Positions 38,471 through 47,503 of a stretch of DNA of 64,000 nt are shown here, piece after piece. Origin of the DNA: a virus; the IMG/VR virus record IMGVR_UViG_3300017971_000006, positions 62,001 through 126,000 of that record, one strand, 5' to 3'. Numbering within the stretch: the first letter of the stretch is position 1; each line of letters begins with the position of its first letter. The notes beneath the pieces are model-generated. The model did not search any database, had not been told where the DNA came from, and saw only the letters and a list, made by a program, of their open reading frames with translations. Position numbers and translations under genes: made by a program.

Positions 38471-39169
38471 ATGAAAAGAGCAGCGAGAAGGTGGGTGCCG
38501 GCATTCGTGAAGAGGGCTAATAAAAGGTTCATTGTGGGAGTAGACGAGGTTGGTTACGGAGCGTGGGCAGGTCCGCTTGTGGTGGCAGCCGCAGCGTACC
38601 CGCTTAACATGGCGTGGCCAGAGCATCTAGGAGAGGAGAACATACTAGACTCTAAGAGGCTGAAGACGCACAAAAGAAGGATGTCAGTTCTTCCTGTGCT
38701 GGAGCAGCTGTGCACGTTCAGTAAGATTGTAGAGATACCTGCATGGCTGTTAGATAGGCTTGGAGCTGCTAACGCGTTGTGCGGGGCGATACACATGGCC
38801 GCGTACGCGTGCCTGGAGGAGCTGGGAGAGGCAGTAGTTCTTGTAGACGGTAACCCTGCCAGGAACGCGGATAGGTCCTTTACCTACATCACCAAGGGAG
38901 ATACAAAGTCACATGCGATAGCTGCGGCTAGCGTCATGGCAAAGGTTCATCGCGACCTTCTCATGAAGGAGCTTGACGGGGAGTATCCTGGATACGGGTT
39001 CGGCAAGCACGTTGGGTACGGGACTCCTATGCACAAGGAGGCGCTTGAGCGCCTTGGAGTGTGTAAGCTTCATAGGAGAAGCTACAGACCTATAAAGGAG
39101 ATGCTAGATGGCAACCAAGGCGGAGAGAATTCAGGAGCTGATAGCGGCGACAACGGCATGGAGGGCTAA
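38471..39169 (+). CDS. rnhB: Ribonuclease HII
   Basis: This 232-residue protein matches RNase HII, which cleaves RNA in RNA-DNA hybrids. FIVGVDEVGYGAWAGPLVVA gives the catalytic pair Asp25-Glu26. ILDSKRL (58-64) follows, then VVLVDGNPA with Asp126, and KGDTKSHAIAAASVMAKVHR with Asp144. PGYGFGKHVGYGTPMH and HRRSY complete the family pattern. The usual GRG after the catalytic pair reads GYG. No standard Shine-Dalgarno precedes ATG 38471. A Gly/Asn/Asp-rich tail of about 20 residues is added. The gene may help remove primers or R-loops during phage replication. Confidence 0.9.
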   Translation: MKRAARRWVPAFVKRANKRFIVGVDEVGYGAWAGPLVVAAAAYPLNMAWPEHLGEENILDSKRLKTHKRRMSVLPVLEQLCTFSKIVEIPAWLLDRLGAANALCGAIHMAAYACLEELGEAVVLVDGNPARNADRSFTYITKGDTKSHAIAAASVMAKVHRDLLMKELDGEYPGYGFGKHVGYGTPMHKEALERLGVCKLHRRSYRPIKEMLDGNQGGENSGADSGDNGMEG

Positions 39170-39317
39170 GAGGCTGCAGGAGCTGGACGACAAGGTTACG
39201 CTATCCAAGAGGATACTTCAGGGTAGAACGGGCTCCGAGAGGCTTGCTAACGGTACTGTGACGAGCGCCACGGCGCTTGTGGCTGACGAGATAGAGGACT
39301 TTCTGAGAGAGGAGTAA
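39108..39317 (+). CDS. Small helical protein overlapping RNase HII
   Basis: ATG 39108 follows AAAGGAGATGCTAG, a strong site, and gives 69 residues in another frame over the last 62 bases of RNase HII. The chain is helical and charged (ERIQELIAATTAWRAKRLQE, then a basic turn and EIEDFLREE). It may be coupled to RNase HII translation. The family is unknown. Confidence 0.5.
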   Translation: MATKAERIQELIAATTAWRAKRLQELDDKVTLSKRILQGRTGSERLANGTVTSATALVADEIEDFLREE

Positions 39318-39323
39318 CGAATC

Positions 39324-39746
39324 ATGAGCGACATGGGATGCGACGCATGGGATAGAGGAGAGGGACGGGAAGCAGCCAAAAAGAAGGCCGATGAGGGCAG
39401 CAACTGCCCCGTGCGAGAGAAGCTTACCATCGCAGGTATACCTACTAAGGGCACCATGCTCCCCCAGGTGGAGCTGCTCCAGGCGCAGAATCTTCACCAG
39501 AAGATTCTCATCGAGGGGCTTAGGTATCAGATTGCCCTGCAAGCTGCGCAACAGCATGAGGAGAGGAAGAAAGCTCTGCTTGAGGAGCTCGCACGTATGA
39601 AGGAGGAGATTGCCAAGGAGCACGGCATAGACCTAGACACCCACGTCATCATGGAGGAAACTGGACAGGTGGTACGCAAAGACCAGATACCGGACCTGGC
39701 AAAGATGATGGGTTTGGTGTCCGGTCTAGGAGCTAAGGAGAAGTAG
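39324..39746 (+). CDS. Hypothetical coiled-coil protein
   Basis: This gene encodes 140 residues. The N-terminal 30 are polar and charged. The centre is a long helix (LLQAQNLHQKILIEGLRYQI, then QQHEERKKALLEELARMKEE). The end is mixed. It has no enzyme motif. It could be a coiled-coil adaptor of the tail genes that follow. It lies two bases before the next start. Confidence 0.5.
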   Translation: MSDMGCDAWDRGEGREAAKKKADEGSNCPVREKLTIAGIPTKGTMLPQVELLQAQNLHQKILIEGLRYQIALQAAQQHEERKKALLEELARMKEEIAKEHGIDLDTHVIMEETGQVVRKDQIPDLAKMMGLVSGLGAKEK

Positions 39747-39747
39747 G

Positions 39748-40779
39748 ATGGCTGTAAGCCTCGGCGCGTCTGTTAGTGCATCTCCGGACTCGCAGTCCGT
39801 GACGTTGGATATCATCGCATCTCCGGATGACTTCTCTGGGCAGTTCGATGTTCTCGAGGTTTGGCGCTCGAGAGAGACTGCGCAGGGGATGTTTGAGGAG
39901 CTCACGGCCGAGGCTTACAAGTCCGCCAGGCTACCCCGTTCGGCGCAGGACCCGCCCACCAGCCCAGTAGCCGGTGGGCTTGTTTACGTTACGGGGCAAA
40001 CTCTGGCTCTTCGTGTCAACGAGGATGAGGACCTGGAGATTCTGCTTACGGGGGTAGACCCCCTTAGCTTGGGAGACGTCGCGTCTCAGATTACATCCAA
40101 GAGCCTGGGAAAGCTTAGCGCCTACGTGGACGAGCTAGGAGTGCTAGCCATCCAGACCAACATGGTGGGAACAGGCGCGGCCCTTCGTGTGTTGGAGTGC
40201 GAGGTAGCCTCCTTGCTTGGGCTGTCTATCGAGGAGCCAGAGAGCCTGGACTTCGGGCACAATGCCTGGATGCCTTTGGTGGAGAGTCAGGAGCTCTACC
40301 GGTTCATCGACATCCTAGGGTCCAGCGAGTACTTCTATAGAACTAGGTTCCGAAACACGCAGACGGGGGCTGTAAGCAGGTTCTCTGATACGTTCTCACC
40401 TGAGAACGTTGTAGGGATAGACTCCGAGCTGCTAGCCATCGGGGAGCTGGACCTAATCGACATCCGGGGAGTACCTCTTGTTGGTCACGAGGTGCGCGTG
40501 TTCGCGCAGCACACGAGCACCATCGTAGACAACCGTTTGATGGTCGGTAGCGACCTAATCGAGCGCTCGGATGCAGAGGGACACGTAGAGTTTCAGCTGC
40601 TTCGTGGCCAGAAGGTGTCCGTGGCTATAGAGGGAACTCCTTTGACCAGGGATATCGTCGTTCCTGCGGATACAAGCATAAAGAGGTTCAACCTGCTAGA
40701 CCCAACAGTAGGAGCAGGCGATGACGCTTTCAAGGTGCAGGTGCCTAACATCGTGTATGCAGAGAGGCGGTCTCTGTGA
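39748..40779 (+). CDS. Tail/baseplate structural protein
   Basis: This gene encodes 343 residues and is beta-rich throughout (SVTLDIIASPDDFSGQFDVL, then YFYRTRFRNTQTGAVSRFSD). The N-terminal part resembles fibronectin- or carbohydrate-module-like strands. The centre has an alternating acidic and hydrophobic strand pattern, and the last 100 residues form another beta domain (GVPLVGHEVRVFAQHTSTIV). No family is named. Position among large tail genes supports a structural role. Confidence 0.5.
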   Translation: MAVSLGASVSASPDSQSVTLDIIASPDDFSGQFDVLEVWRSRETAQGMFEELTAEAYKSARLPRSAQDPPTSPVAGGLVYVTGQTLALRVNEDEDLEILLTGVDPLSLGDVASQITSKSLGKLSAYVDELGVLAIQTNMVGTGAALRVLECEVASLLGLSIEEPESLDFGHNAWMPLVESQELYRFIDILGSSEYFYRTRFRNTQTGAVSRFSDTFSPENVVGIDSELLAIGELDLIDIRGVPLVGHEVRVFAQHTSTIVDNRLMVGSDLIERSDAEGHVEFQLLRGQKVSVAIEGTPLTRDIVVPADTSIKRFNLLDPTVGAGDDAFKVQVPNIVYAERRSL

Positions 40780-41018
40780 TTGACCCTGCTGAGGCAGGGC
40801 TAGTTAGGTTTGTGTTCCCGCACAAGGGTGTGTGGGGCACCGCCGTTCTACGGTGTACGGGTCTCTCTATTAAGCACTACTTAGCCGCACAGCCCCTTGG
40901 GGAGCTACATCTTATAAGCAGGTGGAAGCGCCTCAAGATAGAGGACAAGCTAGGGAAGCGGCTTAGGCTTAGGCACGTCCCCGCCGCCGGTGACACAGTT
41001 CTTATGAGGTACGTCTGA
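40776..41018 (+). CDS. Small basic beta-rich protein
   Basis: GTG 40776 overlaps the previous stop (GTGA). The 80-residue protein is basic and strand-rich (GLVRFVFPHKGVWGTAVLRC, then LHLISRWKRLKIEDKLGKRL). It shares its last base with the next ATG. It could be a small structural connector. The family is unknown. Confidence 0.45.
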   Translation: MIDPAEAGLVRFVFPHKGVWGTAVLRCTGLSIKHYLAAQPLGELHLISRWKRLKIEDKLGKRLRLRHVPAAGDTVLMRYV

Positions 41019-41914
41019 TGTCGTATGAGCCTGTAGATGTTTACGTCCTAAGTAGCGCCCCAGATAACGCTCCTATTGCTGGTGCGGTTGTCCACGTGTA
41101 CAGCACCGATGGCGCTCTGTTCTACACTAGGGGAGAGACGGACGAGAGCGGGAAGGCTAGCTTCCTCCTTAGCACCCAAAGCTACTCTCTGCGGTTCTTC
41201 AAGCAGCACACACAGTTTACGCAGCCTCAGCTTATGGAGGTCGTGGGGCCTCCCGCCCCGGCTGTGCCTAGCAGCAACGTGTTCAACGTCTACTGCGAGG
41301 TGCTCTCCGTACCTGTAGCTTCTGACCCAAGATTGTGTCGAGCGTCAGGGTTCTTCAGAGACGTGTCTGGCTCTCCTAAGAGGAACCTCGACATTCATTT
41401 CATTGCAAGGTTTGACCCCATCCTGCTAGACGGAGATGGGGTCGTAACAGAGAGACAAACGATAAGAACAGATGACAACGGGTTTGCTCAGATAGACCTC
41501 ATACGCTTCGGAAACTACTGCGCTATGATTCAAGATAGGGAGGACCTCCTTAGAGCTGTGTCAGTCCCGAACCAAGCCAGTGTGAACCTACCAGACCTGC
41601 TATTCCCGAGAGTAAAGACAGTCACGCTAGACCCATCCGGACCGTACAGCTTGTACGTGGAGGACTCAATCGAGGTCACCCCTACGGTTGTAACCACAGA
41701 CGGCAGGGAGCTAGATGGGGCGGCTATTGCAGACGTTCTGTGGAGCAGCTCAGATACCGGTGTGGCTACCGTTGCAGTGTCCGGGGATAATCTGGTCATT
41801 ACCGCCGTGGGTGCCGGAGAAGCAAGCGTAGTAGCGGAGCGAAGAGATACCTCTGTCATCAGCATACCAGACACGCCAGTGGAGGTTGTAGATGGAGCTA
41901 TCTCAGTACACTAG
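41018..41914 (+). CDS. Tail protein with regulatory-like beta domain and Big_2 Ig-like domain
   Basis: This protein has 298 residues. The N-terminal domain (VDVYVLSSAPDNAPIAGAVV, then HVYSTDGALFYTRGETDESG) resembles carboxypeptidase-regulatory/Ig-like beta sandwiches found in many tail and cell-surface proteins. Residues about 205-285 form a Big_2 (bacterial Ig-like) domain: SLYVEDSIEVTPTVVTTDGR, then LWSSSDTGVATVAVSGDNLV and a GAGEASVVAE strand. Ig-like modules on phage tails often help weak host binding. The assignment is by motif. Confidence 0.6.
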   Translation: MSYEPVDVYVLSSAPDNAPIAGAVVHVYSTDGALFYTRGETDESGKASFLLSTQSYSLRFFKQHTQFTQPQLMEVVGPPAPAVPSSNVFNVYCEVLSVPVASDPRLCRASGFFRDVSGSPKRNLDIHFIARFDPILLDGDGVVTERQTIRTDDNGFAQIDLIRFGNYCAMIQDREDLLRAVSVPNQASVNLPDLLFPRVKTVTLDPSGPYSLYVEDSIEVTPTVVTTDGRELDGAAIADVLWSSSDTGVATVAVSGDNLVITAVGAGEASVVAERRDTSVISIPDTPVEVVDGAISVH

Positions 41915-42644
41915 CAAGTATGACGCTATCATTGCTGCAGTAGGGACACTTACAGTGTCTCTTTTTCTGCTTTACAGGCTGAAGGACCTGTACAACGGCT
42001 CTGACCTAGACGCGCTTATAGACGAGAGGGTGTCCCGTCTTAGAGCGGCTCTTAGGTTGCTCATACACGGGGCGTCGTGTGTCCAGAAGGAGGAGAGTAA
42101 GAGGGATACAAGGAAAGAGGCAAAAGAGGAGAAAGAGGAGGAGGATGCGTACGCTGAGTCCCCGTGGGACCCGAGCTCTCGCATGGCACAGGTTAACTGC
42201 CATAGATGTAAAGCTTTGCTTGTTGAGGTTCTTAAGCGGGCTGCGCACGACTGGGTTCTCTATAGAACTAGCAGCAAGCTAGACAAGAAGGAGCTAGCTC
42301 TAGACGCGTACAAGTGGCTATTTAAGGAGGGACCAGGGCATCCTGATTGGGAGGCCAGGGAGGTTGACGGAAACACAATCACGAGCTTCTTGGCTATCTG
42401 TGAGGCGTTAGACCTGGACCCTGATAATGTAAGGGAGTGTATACGTAAGCTTAATGTTCCTGCTATTCTACATGTAGGTAGACCGGCTGAGACAAGGAGG
42501 AGTAAGAAAAGCAAGAGAGGAGGAGAGGAGGTTCAGCAGCACGCGGTTGTTGATGTCTCCTTGGACGTTCTTGACCAGAGTGACACCGTGTATATGAGCC
42601 AGTACGAGGCTCATTATGCGACGACAACATTAGGAGGAGAGTGA
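41892..42644 (+). CDS. Membrane-anchored hypothetical protein
   Basis: This gene encodes 250 residues and overlaps the previous gene by 23 bases. It has an N-terminal membrane segment (IIAAVGTLTVSLFLLYRL, about 13-30), an acidic/basic charged stretch and a CHRC pair (102-105). A globular domain follows with LVEVLKRAAHDWVLYRTSSK, then ITSFLAICEALDLDPDNVRE. I have seen similar domains in other phage genomes but cannot give a name. A basic region comes before an acidic end. Confidence 0.5.
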   Translation: MELSQYTSKYDAIIAAVGTLTVSLFLLYRLKDLYNGSDLDALIDERVSRLRAALRLLIHGASCVQKEESKRDTRKEAKEEKEEEDAYAESPWDPSSRMAQVNCHRCKALLVEVLKRAAHDWVLYRTSSKLDKKELALDAYKWLFKEGPGHPDWEAREVDGNTITSFLAICEALDLDPDNVRECIRKLNVPAILHVGRPAETRRSKKSKRGGEEVQQHAVVDVSLDVLDQSDTVYMSQYEAHYATTTLGGE

Positions 42645-42648
42645 GCTG

Positions 42649-43110
42649 ATGAAGTGGAGGGCGGTTGTAATCCCTTTTGCACGTAGCGGAAGCCACGCAG
42701 TAGATGCCGACACTATGAGCAAGGAGCTGACAAAAGCTCTTAACGAGCTTGAGATAGAGGGTAGAAGCATCTCGATGCCCGTGACCATAGGCTCTGTCGG
42801 AGTAGCCCTTCTTGGGTACAAACCTGAGCGCAAGAAGGCAGTAACGGACGACGAGATGATTGTTCTGTCGTCAGAGGTCACGGCTCGCATACTGCAGCAG
42901 CTGTGTAGTATGCCTCAGCACGATAGAAGCATACTTGAAAAAGAGGTCAGCAGGGTAGCTGAGGGCTTGGACGTAGAGACGATGAGGATGGTTGAGGAGG
43001 ACTGCAGGAAGATAGAGGGTTCTAGAAACTGCGCGGACCCCACGTTAATGAGGGCTATAGCTCTCCTTAGAGAGGCGCTGAGCAACAACCTTAGGATGAG
43101 CTTGCAGTAG
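42649..43110 (+). CDS. Hypothetical protein
   Basis: This gene encodes 153 residues. The ATG follows GAGGAGAGTGAGCTG. A strand-rich N-terminus (KWRAVVIPFARSGSHAVDAD) leads into helices (SKELTKALNELEIEGRSISM, then VTARILQQLCSMPQHDRSIL). The last part is helical and ends near the next ATG at 43112. It has no known motif. It may be linked to the large protein encoded directly downstream. Confidence 0.45.
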   Translation: MKWRAVVIPFARSGSHAVDADTMSKELTKALNELEIEGRSISMPVTIGSVGVALLGYKPERKKAVTDDEMIVLSSEVTARILQQLCSMPQHDRSILEKEVSRVAEGLDVETMRMVEEDCRKIEGSRNCADPTLMRAIALLREALSNNLRMSLQ

Positions 43111-43111
43111 T

Positions 43112-46100
43112 ATGTACACCCCGGAAGAGGTACAAGACGCCGTTGAGAAGCTTGTACAAAGCAGCATCAGGAGACCTGTAGGAGTACGGGGCAATCGGGA
43201 GCTGTCGGTAACCTTTAGCGACATTCAGAATGCCGCTGCCGGGGTGTTCGTCACAAGCCCTACGGCGCCGTACTATGTTGTGCTTCTAGGTGCCAACCGT
43301 CTGTACTCAGCTATTAGCTCTGTATTGAGCTCAATAGAGGAGCTACTACAGGCTGTAACAGCAACTGGTAGGAGGTCTCTACCCATAGATAACCTATCTA
43401 GCTTGTTCAACGCCTCCACAGCCCTTTATGCTCTGGAAACGGCCGCCAGTAACCGGGATACATCTTTCTCCTCTATAGAGGATGTCCCCGCGTACATACG
43501 TTTTAAAGCAAACACGGATAGGTTCCTAGAGGACACTGGGGGTAATATCCGTTTGAACGGAGAAGCTGTTCAGACTCCGGAGGAGGCCAGGGTACGCATC
43601 CCCGCACTTATTAGCTCCTTAAAGAGCGCATACGAGGAGGTAGTTGAGGGTATGCAGTATCTCAGCGCAAGCATAGACGACTTCAGCAGCTTGCAGCTAG
43701 CCTCGTCGCTGACCTCATCAATAATAGCGAATGCTAGGAGTGTCATAGGGACTGCAGCAGAGGAGATGGACGCTCTCGGTAAGGAGGGTAGGCTAGAGAG
43801 GCTCAAGGACGTTACGTTAGATGTGCTTGCTGCTAGAGCGGTGGTCAGAGGTTTCGGCTCCCTCCCGGCTGTATCCTCATTTGTAAACATTGAGGGAGAT
43901 AGCCAGCCGTACGCAGATAACGACCATCTTGCGCTACCAGCGAGTAAGACAGCAGACGAGCACGGACCATATCCAGTCGTGCCGGGGGAGACCCAGCTAG
44001 ATGTGCAGCTAGAGAGCGATACTTCGCTAACAACGACACTGAGCATCCCTGGGAGCTTCGTGGCCCAGATATCCGGAGCTTTAAGTGAGACGTACAACGT
44101 AACCGCCCCAGACGATGTTATCCGGATAGAGGTAACTGGAGTCGTCCCTGTGGATGTTACGTTAAATGTCGCTCCAGCGTCATCCGCGTACGCACAGGTA
44201 GAGGCTATAAACAGCGCATGCGTAGCTACCTGGGGGGCTAACCCATACGTTGAGGCAGAGGTATACTACTATCCTAGTAGGTGGACTGGTGAGGTTACTA
44301 TAGTAGCTGACGGTGTATTCCCAGGAATAGACCGTATAGCTGCCGACGCTAGTGTAGACTTTGCGGCGTTAGGCGTTACAGCCGGCACAGATGTTTTGGT
44401 TGTCCGTACGGGCAGCAACAAGAGGTACACCTACGCCATTATTAACGTTATCGGGAATGTTCTATGGGCCGTGATAACTAACGGCGGGCCTACGGTAACG
44501 GATACGGATGTGCGCATTGATATAGGTCCCTATCCAGGACTAGTACGACTGTTCATCCCAGAGCCGCACTACTCCAACGCTCTAGAGTTTAACTGGTACA
44601 TACGCCTTCCTACGGACGATGGAGCAGGTACCGACTATACAACGGCACTAACGTCTATAGGGTTCTACCCTGAGATGGTGGCGTACTCTAGACCGATAAC
44701 AGCCTTAGAGATTGCGGAAGAGGTAAACAAGACTCCCGCAGTAGCGCCTAGGAACAATACAAGGATAGTGCTGGACACAGAGTTCTCAGCGGACATCTAC
44801 ACTGGAAAGGGTAGAACCAGTACTACGTCCTCTCTCACCTATATACTCTACAAGGTCAGGGGCAACGCAGACGTCTCTACGGTTGGGGCGGTAACCACAG
44901 TGACTCTAGCTAACGTCGCTGATTCAGGGGTGTCCATCGGTGACGTTCTAGTTCTTAGGGAGGCAGCGGACTCAGCAGACGTCAACAAGTTCGGTCCAGT
45001 AACAGGCATAAGCGATACGTACGTGGAGGTCACTTTCTCGGCGCCTCCTACAGATGTGTCAGACGTTCTTGTGGAGATAGGTCCTAGCTTTCTACCGCCC
45101 AATAACTGCATCTTAAGAGTGTCTGAGGGTAGTCTTGCTGATGGAGAGTACAGGGTTGTTCGCTCTGGCGTGCTCTTGGGAACGCAGATACCGTTTGAGC
45201 TCCCCTTAGAGAACACCATACCGGTAGTGACCTACAGAGGTTTGCCTGTATTCGCAGAAAACGCTGAGCTCGGTTACAGGTCTGTTACATTTACGAGCAC
45301 GGACGAGACGACAGACACCAGACTACAGATTACGGACGGAGATGGGTTCTACTACGATTCTCTTCTAAACCCTATACCGAACCCAAGCACCGCAATGGGC
45401 CTGTTCTTCTCCTCACCGGTAGACGAGCGCGGGACCACGGCCTACGTACAGATACCAAGGACATCTAGCGAGATATCTATCGGAGACGTGTTTGAGCTGT
45501 ACCTGACATCCCCGTTGTCGCCCAGCTCATCGCACACTATTGTCGGTCTGGAGCTGAGCAGGAACCTAATAGAGGTAGACCCGCCGGTATCTACAGACAT
45601 GGGTGTAGTCGCGATGGGTCTCGACATCCAGATACCGTTTGCCCGAATCAGAAGGTCTCAGGGTCAAACGTTCGACACCTTCAAAGAGCAGGCAGAAAGC
45701 TGGCTGTCCCTGTCCCAGAACAACCCCGTATACTTTCAGAATATGTATGCCGCTGTGAACCCTCTGGTGTACAGCACTAATCCTAGTGCTGTAGCAGTAG
45801 GCACGGCGTATGACTACATAAACCAGCTGTATGCGGCAGCTCTTCTTGGGATGCAGATACTGGAGTCATATAGCTGCTCTGTCGTCCCATCGGTTGACAC
45901 TCTAGTTGCAAGCTTCATAGAGAAGGGAGCGGACAGGGCTGTTGATGTGCTTCTACAGGGAAGGTTCTCTACATTCTTCGGGATGTCCACCTCATCTGTC
46001 AGCTACTCCGGATATATGTTGGAGCAGATTAGGGATGTTAGTCGTATTGACCTCCCGCTGCGCAAGGTGCGAAGGGGTGTGATAGATAAGCAGTCCATAC

Positions 46101-46177
46101 TTGCCGAGTATGAGGAGCAGGACTTCGAGTTCGACATCTCTGACGTAGAGGACCCGACCCCTGAGTCTCCTATATAG
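43112..46177 (+). CDS. Large tail/baseplate structural protein
   Basis: This gene encodes 1021 residues. The N-terminal 230 are helical (LLGANRLYSAISSVLSSIEE, then SSLFNASTALYALETAASNR). The middle (about 250-880) is built of repeated beta modules with Asp/Gly/Val-rich strands. The C-terminal 140 are helical again (FDTFKEQAESWLSLSQNNPV, then ALLGMQILESYSCSVVPSVD). Helix-beta-helix architecture at this size suits a baseplate or tail connector. No enzyme motif was found. No exact family is recognised. Confidence 0.5.
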   Translation: MYTPEEVQDAVEKLVQSSIRRPVGVRGNRELSVTFSDIQNAAAGVFVTSPTAPYYVVLLGANRLYSAISSVLSSIEELLQAVTATGRRSLPIDNLSSLFNASTALYALETAASNRDTSFSSIEDVPAYIRFKANTDRFLEDTGGNIRLNGEAVQTPEEARVRIPALISSLKSAYEEVVEGMQYLSASIDDFSSLQLASSLTSSIIANARSVIGTAAEEMDALGKEGRLERLKDVTLDVLAARAVVRGFGSLPAVSSFVNIEGDSQPYADNDHLALPASKTADEHGPYPVVPGETQLDVQLESDTSLTTTLSIPGSFVAQISGALSETYNVTAPDDVIRIEVTGVVPVDVTLNVAPASSAYAQVEAINSACVATWGANPYVEAEVYYYPSRWTGEVTIVADGVFPGIDRIAADASVDFAALGVTAGTDVLVVRTGSNKRYTYAIINVIGNVLWAVITNGGPTVTDTDVRIDIGPYPGLVRLFIPEPHYSNALEFNWYIRLPTDDGAGTDYTTALTSIGFYPEMVAYSRPITALEIAEEVNKTPAVAPRNNTRIVLDTEFSADIYTGKGRTSTTSSLTYILYKVRGNADVSTVGAVTTVTLANVADSGVSIGDVLVLREAADSADVNKFGPVTGISDTYVEVTFSAPPTDVSDVLVEIGPSFLPPNNCILRVSEGSLADGEYRVVRSGVLLGTQIPFELPLENTIPVVTYRGLPVFAENAELGYRSVTFTSTDETTDTRLQITDGDGFYYDSLLNPIPNPSTAMGLFFSSPVDERGTTAYVQIPRTSSEISIGDVFELYLTSPLSPSSSHTIVGLELSRNLIEVDPPVSTDMGVVAMGLDIQIPFARIRRSQGQTFDTFKEQAESWLSLSQNNPVYFQNMYAAVNPLVYSTNPSAVAVGTAYDYINQLYAAALLGMQILESYSCSVVPSVDTLVASFIEKGADRAVDVLLQGRFSTFFGMSTSSVSYSGYMLEQIRDVSRIDLPLRKVRRGVIDKQSILAEYEEQDFEFDISDVEDPTPESPI

Positions 46178-46183
46178 ACGCTC

Positions 46184-46203
46184 CTTTTGGTAAAGTAGAG
46201 CCA
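46184..46203 (+). promoter_or_regulatory. TTTTGG-TAAAGT promoter-like element 6 bases before ATG 46203
   Basis: CTTTTGGTAAAGT (46184-46196) includes TGG-TAAAGT, an extended -10-like core. AGAGCC and ATG follow. A close copy, CTTTTGGTAAGAT, is at 50720-50732. There is no Shine-Dalgarno. Confidence 0.45.
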
Positions 46204-46685
46204 TGGACGGTGAGACCCTACAGCTAGTCAGGTCGCTACACGACTACATGTCTAAGGTGGCCAAGAGCCTGCCTATTCCGAAGTTCTTAACGAGGGGCGT
46301 CGCATCGGTAGCCAAACCAAAGACAATAGGCAGGGTTCTGCCCCCAACAAGGGCGGGTCAAAGGTTGGCGTCAGGGGCTCCCGCCCTTCCTTCGCACATG
46401 ACCCGCGCCAAGAAGCTGATGGAGGACCCCAGCTTTAGGAGAGCAGCGGAGGCAGCCACGGGCGGGGAGATAAGGGACCCGACAGCAATGCTTGCCATGG
46501 GTCTGCGGGGAGCCGGAGGGGACACCACCGGAGCTCTAACCGCCATGAACCGGATTGCCATGATACCAAAGCAGACGGTGTCGCAGGCTGGGTCATCCAC
46601 GATGCAGGCGGCTGAGTCGCAGATGGCCCAGAGGGCAGCCAAGCTTCGCGCAGCTAGGCAGGCGCAGCTAGCAGCCGGAGCTTAG
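46203..46685 (+). CDS. Virion-like protein with N-terminal LxKxA-type motif
   Basis: This gene encodes 160 residues. The N-terminal helix LQLVRSLHDYMSKVAKS has LHDYMSKVA (12-20) matching the shared motif, followed by a basic Pro-containing stretch. The rest is Ala/Gly/Met-rich and helical (DPSFRRAAEAATGGEIRDPT, then QAAESQMAQRAAKLRAARQA). The same motif in a distant block at 33-37 kb suggests a common processing or packaging route. The start lacks a Shine-Dalgarno and lies 6 bases after a -10-like element. Confidence 0.5.
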   Translation: MDGETLQLVRSLHDYMSKVAKSLPIPKFLTRGVASVAKPKTIGRVLPPTRAGQRLASGAPALPSHMTRAKKLMEDPSFRRAAEAATGGEIRDPTAMLAMGLRGAGGDTTGALTAMNRIAMIPKQTVSQAGSSTMQAAESQMAQRAAKLRAARQAQLAAGA

Positions 46686-46690
46686 GGAGC

Positions 46691-46718
46691 TAAAAAAGGG
46701 GAGCTCGTGCGCTCCCCT
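46691..46718 (-). terminator. Hairpin terminator for a minus-strand gene
   Basis: GGGGAGC (46698-46704) pairs with GCTCCCC (46711-46717). Read on the minus strand the stem is followed by TTTTTT, so it serves the gene ending at 46725. The plus-strand gene ends at 46685 just before it. Confidence 0.7.
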
Positions 46719-46724
46719 ACACTG

Positions 46725-47033
46725 CTACGCGAAGCTCACGTAGCGCGCGCCCGCAGACTCCAGCATCTTGAGGTGCTCACGCATCTCCTTGAACCTCCTG
46801 TCTAGGTATCCCCCTTTGACATAAGGGAACGATGTTACCCTCACTAGGGCATTCTCTATCCCCTCGCGCAGCTCCTCCACAGAGAACACCGGAGCTCTCC
46901 AGATATCTCCGGTGTATCCCAGGTGTACCAGCAGCCTGGCAGCGTTGCTGGTGGACCAGGATGGGTAGTCATCCATGTGTACCAGCTCTAGTGACTCCCG
47001 AGTGCCCTTGTACCCATGCATCGCTATGCTCAT
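46725..47033 (-). CDS. Hypothetical protein
   Basis: This gene encodes 102 residues, with GGAGG five bases before the ATG. The N-terminal half (AMHGYKGTRESLELVHMDDY, then PSWSTSNAARLLVHLGYTGD) has a Gly-Tyr-x-Gly and Ser/Thr/Trp pattern that occurs in some phage proteins. The C-terminal half is helical (YLDRRFKEMREHLKMLESAG). The family is not assigned. It is in tandem with the next minus-strand gene, eight bases apart. Confidence 0.45.
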   Translation of the reverse strand: MSIAMHGYKGTRESLELVHMDDYPSWSTSNAARLLVHLGYTGDIWRAPVFSVEELREGIENALVRVTSFPYVKGGYLDRRFKEMREHLKMLESAGARYVSFA

Positions 47034-47041
47034 GTTACCTC

Positions 47042-47503
47042 CTAGCAGGTCTTTGCGTACCTCAGCTCCTCAAGTCTCCTCTGCCTCTCCTCACTCTCCT
47101 TGATGTACCGTGCCCTCTCCGCATCTGATGGCTCATCCTCCTCGTCGTACTCACCGGTAACGTAGTCAAAGCCCAAGCACTCGCTGAGCATCTCCCGAAG
47201 CTCGCCGAGTATTATGCAGCCGCCGTACAGGTCCTTTCGGATGGCGTGGCACCCCTTGCACGTCCAATCCTCAGATACCGTGTCCGGGTCCTCCTCTCCC
47301 TCCAGCTCCTCTCCTTCCTCGTCCCTGTCCCACATCCACCCCCTGGTGTAGAAGGCCATTGACCCCTTCCTCAGGGTCTCGCCGCACTCGCAGCACCTCC
47401 TGTCCTTCGAGAGCTCCCGCTCTTCCTCGTAGAAGTCATCCCAGGTGTCTCCGCTTGCGACGATGTCGCAGGCGGTCTCAGCTATACACGAACAGGTCGA
47501 CAT
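47042..47503 (-). CDS. Acidic cysteine-rich protein, possible zinc-binding
   Basis: ATG at 47503 has GGAGGT nine bases upstream and gives 153 residues. Cysteines CCECG (about 37-41) and CKGC (about 82-85) form two pairs, and three more (CSC, CDI) lie near the N-terminus. The protein is highly acidic (RDEEGEELEGEEDPDTVSED). The end is a charged helix. A zinc-ribbon-like core in an acidic frame suggests a protein-binding role. Function is unknown. Confidence 0.5.
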   Translation of the reverse strand: MSTCSCIAETACDIVASGDTWDDFYEEERELSKDRRCCECGETLRKGSMAFYTRGWMWDRDEEGEELEGEEDPDTVSEDWTCKGCHAIRKDLYGGCIILGELREMLSECLGFDYVTGEYDEEDEPSDAERARYIKESEERQRRLEELRYAKTC

